Assembly: GCF_036840915.1 (NCBI RefSeq)
Contig: NZ_CP085725.1
Location: 186,001 to 250,000, forward strand
Direction: 5' to 3'
DNA length: 64,000 nt
Origin: Flavobacterium hankyongi
GTDB lineage: Bacteria > Bacteroidota > Bacteroidia > Flavobacteriales > Flavobacteriaceae
Shown here one piece after another: positions 61,019 to 64,000 of this stretch. Each line of letters starts with the position of its first letter. The first letter of the stretch is position 1. The translations under genes and the position numbers were made by a program. The notes below the pieces were generated by a model, which was not told where the DNA came from, did not search any database, and saw only the letters and a list, made by a program, of their open reading frames with translations.

Positions 61019-62701
61019 ATGTGTGGAATTGTATGCGCCTTCGATTTAAAACAAAAAGCCGAAATATTGCGTCCTAAAGTATTGGAAATGGCAAAAATCA
61101 TCCGTCACCGCGGACCAGACTGGAGTGGAATATTTTCAAATGACAAAGCTATTTTAGCGCACGAGCGTTTGGCTATTGTGGATCCTGCATCAGGAAAACA
61201 ACCGTTGTTTAGTACGGACGGTAATTTGGTTTTGGCGGCTAATGGTGAAATATACAACCACCGAGAATTGCGTAAACAATTCGAAGGACGATATGATTTT
61301 CAAACCCAAAGTGATTGCGAAGTCATTTTGGCATTGTACAAAGAAAAAGGGCCAACATTTGTGGATGAAATGAACGGAATTTTTGGTTTCGCATTATATG
61401 ATGTAGAAAAAGATGAATATTTCATCGCGAGAGACCATATGGGGATTATTCCTTTGTACATCGGTTGGGACAAGCATGGAACTTTTTATGTGGCGTCAGA
61501 GTTAAAAGCTTTAGAAGGTTATTGCTCAAAAATCGAATTGTTTCCACCAGGGCATTATTTTCATAGTAAAACGGGTGAATTAGTGAAATGGTACGATCGC
61601 GAATGGACAGAATATGATGCTGTAAAAGACAATGAAACGAGTATTCAAGCTATTCGTGAAGCTTTAGAAGCGGCCGTGCATCGTCAATTAATGAGTGATG
61701 TACCTTATGGCGTATTACTTTCGGGTGGATTGGATTCTTCTATTACTTCGGCTATTGCCAAAAAGTACGCGAGTCGTCGTATAGAAACCGATGATAAATC
61801 GGAAGCTTGGTATCCGCAATTGCATTCGTTTGCGGTTGGCTTAGAAGGTTCGCCAGATTTGGCAGCAGCACAAAAAGTAGCCGATCATTTAGGAACCATT
61901 CACCACGAAATTAAATTCACCATTCAGGAAGGATTAGATGCGATTCGTGATGTGATTTATAACTTGGAAACCTACGATGTGACTACCGTTCGTGCTAGTA
62001 CACCTATGTATTTAATGGCTCGTGTGATAAAATCAATGGGAATAAAAATGGTGCTTTCGGGCGAAGGTTCCGATGAGTTGTTTGGTGGCTATTTGTATTT
62101 CCATAAAGCGCCGAATGCCAAAGAATTCCACGAAGAAACAGTCCGTAAGTTGAGTAAACTACATATGTACGATTGTTTGCGTGCGAATAAAAGTTTAGCA
62201 GCTTGGGGTATCGAAGGTCGTGTACCGTTTTTAGATAAAGAATTCATGGACATAGCCATGCGAATCAACCCGCAAGACAAAATGATCAATGGAGAGCGTA
62301 TGGAAAAATGGGTACTTCGTAAAGCATTTGAAGATATGTTGCCTGAAAGTGTGGCATGGCGTCAGAAAGAACAATTCAGTGACGGAGTAGGTTATAGTTG
62401 GATTGATACCTTGAAAGAAATGGTGGCCGAAGCAGTTTCTGATGAGCAATTGGCCAATGCTAAATTCCGATTCCCGATTCAAACGCCTATGAACAAAGAA
62501 GAATATTATTATCGTACCATTTTTAGTGAACATTATCCGAGTGATACTGCAGCGTTATGTGTGCCTCAAGAAGCCAGTGTGGCTTGTAGTACCAAAATTG
62601 CTTTAGAATGGGATGAAGCCTTCAAAAAACTAAATGATCCTTCCGGTAGAGCAGTAGCCAATGTTCATGAAGAAGCTTATGAAAAAGAAATAGTTGTATA
62701 G
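61019..62701 (+). CDS. asnB: Asparagine synthase (glutamine-hydrolysing)
   Basis: 560 residues. The N-terminal nucleophile C2 (MCGIVCAFD) and glutaminase domain to about residue 190, then the ATP pyrophosphatase domain with SGGLDSS near residue 238 and GEGSDELFGGY near 350. Similar length and motifs to E. coli AsnB. The gene is less AT-rich than its surroundings. Stands before gyrB, separated by a terminator. Confidence 0.96.
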   Translation: MCGIVCAFDLKQKAEILRPKVLEMAKIIRHRGPDWSGIFSNDKAILAHERLAIVDPASGKQPLFSTDGNLVLAANGEIYNHRELRKQFEGRYDFQTQSDCEVILALYKEKGPTFVDEMNGIFGFALYDVEKDEYFIARDHMGIIPLYIGWDKHGTFYVASELKALEGYCSKIELFPPGHYFHSKTGELVKWYDREWTEYDAVKDNETSIQAIREALEAAVHRQLMSDVPYGVLLSGGLDSSITSAIAKKYASRRIETDDKSEAWYPQLHSFAVGLEGSPDLAAAQKVADHLGTIHHEIKFTIQEGLDAIRDVIYNLETYDVTTVRASTPMYLMARVIKSMGIKMVLSGEGSDELFGGYLYFHKAPNAKEFHEETVRKLSKLHMYDCLRANKSLAAWGIEGRVPFLDKEFMDIAMRINPQDKMINGERMEKWVLRKAFEDMLPESVAWRQKEQFSDGVGYSWIDTLKEMVAEAVSDEQLANAKFRFPIQTPMNKEEYYYRTIFSEHYPSDTAALCVPQEASVACSTKIALEWDEAFKKLNDPSGRAVANVHEEAYEKEIVV

Positions 62702-62759
62702 TTTTAGTTAGTTCAAGATAACTTCCGGATAATTCACACTACGCTGAATAGGAAGTAGA

Positions 62760-62792
62760 AACCTCAGTAATTAAGTTGCTGAGGTTTTTTTG
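62760..62792 (+). terminator. Terminator of asnB
   Basis: AACCTCAG pairs with CTGAGGTT around an 11-base loop, followed by a T run. Confidence 0.85.
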
Positions 62793-62820
62793 TGTCCAAT
62801 TTCAAAATAAATCAATTTTT

Positions 62821-62928
62821 AAAATCGATTTTAAGGCCTTATAATCAATCTTCTGTTTTAGTACTTTTTTTGATTGATTTAAAAAGTATCAAAATCCGTT
62901 TTAAGGCTATTTTTATTCGATTTAAGGC
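62821..62928 (+). repeat. Three TTTAAGGC direct repeats upstream of gyrB
   Basis: AAAATCGATTTTAAGGC (62821-62837), AAAATCCGTTTTAAGGC (62891-62907) and ATTCGATTTAAGGC (62915-62928). Repeats 2 and 3 are 21 bases apart, about two helical turns; repeat 1 is 70 bases upstream. All lie upstream of the gyrB -7 element. Confidence 0.6.
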
Positions 62929-63050
62929 ATTATCTCTTTATTAACACTTGTTGATAACTTAAAGGTGTTTTTGAGGTTTTTTATAGAAAAAAAAGTTGTG
63001 TTTTATTATATTTGCTTGTTATACAAAAAAATAATTTCGAAAAAGATAAT

Positions 63051-64000
63051 ATGAGCGAAGAAGTTAAAAAGAATAATTATTCTGCCGACAGTATTCAGGC
63101 CCTTGAGGGGATGGAGCACGTACGTATGCGTCCTTCGATGTATATTGGTGATACTGGGGTGAGAGGTTTGCACCATTTGGTGTATGAAGTAGTAGATAAC
63201 TCGATTGATGAGGCTTTGGCAGGTCATTGTGATACTATTTCTGTAATCATAAACGAAGATAATTCCATTTCAGTTGAAGATAACGGTCGTGGTATTCCTG
63301 TTGATATTCATAAAAAAGAAGGTGTTTCGGCTCTTGAGGTTGTAATGACTAAAATTGGTGCCGGAGGTAAATTCGATAAAGATTCCTATAAAGTATCGGG
63401 AGGTCTTCACGGAGTTGGGGTGTCGTGTGTAAATGCCTTGTCAGATCATTTACGCGCAACCGTTCATAGAGAAGGAAAAGTGTATGAGCAGGAATATGAA
63501 AAAGGGAAAGCATTATATCCTGTAAAACAAATTGGAACTACAGAAAAAAGAGGAACGATTGTTACTTTCAAGCCAGATGGAACGATTTTTACTCAAACGT
63601 TAGAATATTCTTATGATACGTTAGCAGCTCGTATGCGTGAGTTGTCTTTCTTGAACAAAGGAATCACCATTACGCTGACAGACAAACGTGATATCGATGA
63701 TAAAGGAGAAGTTCGTAATGAAGTTTTCCATTCTAAAGAAGGATTAAAAGAATTCGTTAAGTTCTTGGATGGAAACCGTGTGCCTATTATTGGTCACGTA
63801 ATTTCTATGGAAAACGAAAAAGGAGAAATTCCTGTTGAAGTAGCTTTGATTTACAACGAAAGTTATTCTGAAAACATTTTCTCTTATGTAAATAATATTA
63901 ATACTCACGAAGGAGGAACGCACTTACAAGGTTTCCGTATGGGATTAACTCGTACGTTAAAAAAATATGCTGATGCTTCGGGGTTATTAGATAAATTAAA
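63051..64000 (+). CDS. gyrB: DNA gyrase subunit B, 5' part only
   Basis: 316 codons from ATG 63051 to the right edge. GHKL ATPase fold: LEGMEHVRMRPSMYIGD, the catalytic Glu in YEVVDNSIDEA, NGRGIP and the GGLHGVGVSCVNALS lid, then the transducer domain (MRELSFLNKGI). Supplies ATPase function for negative supercoiling with GyrA. Paralogue ParE is possible, but the motif spacing and position after asnB fit gyrB. A -7 element TATATTTG lies at 63007-63014. Confidence 0.95.
   Translation, partial: MSEEVKKNNYSADSIQALEGMEHVRMRPSMYIGDTGVRGLHHLVYEVVDNSIDEALAGHCDTISVIINEDNSISVEDNGRGIPVDIHKKEGVSALEVVMTKIGAGGKFDKDSYKVSGGLHGVGVSCVNALSDHLRATVHREGKVYEQEYEKGKALYPVKQIGTTEKRGTIVTFKPDGTIFTQTLEYSYDTLAARMRELSFLNKGITITLTDKRDIDDKGEVRNEVFHSKEGLKEFVKFLDGNRVPIIGHVISMENEKGEIPVEVALIYNESYSENIFSYVNNINTHEGGTHLQGFRMGLTRTLKKYADASGLLDKL

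Larger units (their letters stand above)
62702..63050. other. Intergenic region between asnB and gyrB
   Basis: 349 bases. Holds the asnB terminator (62760-62792), three TTTAAGGC direct repeats (62821-62928), one DnaA-box-like TGTTGATAA (62949-62957) and a -7 element TATATTTG (63007-63014) for gyrB. No ORF. Confidence 0.6.

Noticed and set aside
62949..62957. DnaA-box-like TGTTGATAA near gyrB, possible origin
   Set aside because: A single imperfect box with no cluster, no dnaA gene and no unwinding region; the origin is not supported.

Overview
The window reads as a stretch of a Flavobacterium-like chromosome (Bacteroidota, Flavobacteriia). The DNA is AT-rich. Promoters fit the Bacteroidota consensus (-7 TAnnTTTG). 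There is a type IX secretion sorting domain, a fused CcoN-CcoO oxidase, an ABC permease fused to an M1 peptidase, and many Bacteroidota-type families. No tRNA, rRNA, CRISPR array, prophage or transposase gene was seen.

Layout. 1-1.1 kb: start of a TolC-type efflux gene and its TetR regulator, with a double operator. 1.1-8 kb: complete trpEGDCFBA operon on the minus strand, preceded by a Trp-Trp-Trp leader peptide and an attenuator hairpin. 8-13 kb: a DUF2975/HTH pair and an ABC exporter whose permease is fused to a zinc peptidase. 13.1-24.9 kb: a plus-strand operon for assimilatory sulfate reduction, siroheme and cysteine synthesis (cysH-cysD-cysN-cysE-cysK-cobA-cysJ-cysI-DUF2490-cysG_N/TauE fusion). 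It is preceded by two tandem leader ORFs with runs of Met and Cys codons, each followed by its own intrinsic terminator. 24.9-29.4 kb: an unknown lipoprotein, a marR-nitroreductase-yceI operon with twin operators, and a thioredoxin/rhodanese set. 29.4-39 kb: an Fnr-type regulator and the cbb3 oxidase cluster (ccoI, ccoS, ccoNO, ccoQ, ccoP, ccoG, ccoH, TauE/SafE-like). 39-48.7 kb: an accessory-looking region of small solitary genes rich in palindromic repeats. 48.8-51.2 kb: hemN and ftsE. 51.3-60.8 kb: a large TPR protein, a beta-barrel partner, assorted enzymes and an acyltransferase. 61-64 kb: asnB and the 5' part of gyrB.

The most interesting signals are regulatory. The sulfur operon appears to be controlled by two attenuators in series that read Cys and Met codons. 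In each, a segment inside the leader ORF copies the 3' arm of that leader's terminator and so could form an antiterminator. The trp operon uses the same logic with Trp codons. Three FNR-type boxes (ccoI, ccoS/ccoNOQP, hemN) sit at exactly the same distance from their -7 elements. One of them also overlaps the promoter of the fnr gene, suggesting autorepression.

The other theme is intergenic repeats. A four-helix-bundle (S23/IVP-like) gene is bracketed by inverted repeats, the right copy of which forms part of the next gene's signal peptide. A related repeat without a gene lies in the cco cluster. Other palindromic inserts sit directly in front of cysN, cysI and asnB. A family of GCGAGACGCTCGC palindromes follows three minus-strand genes. 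The 3' end of hemN is duplicated 2.7 kb away, bracketing two accessory genes.

Functional calls rest on reading motifs by eye and no database search was run. Residue numbers are counted from the chosen starts.
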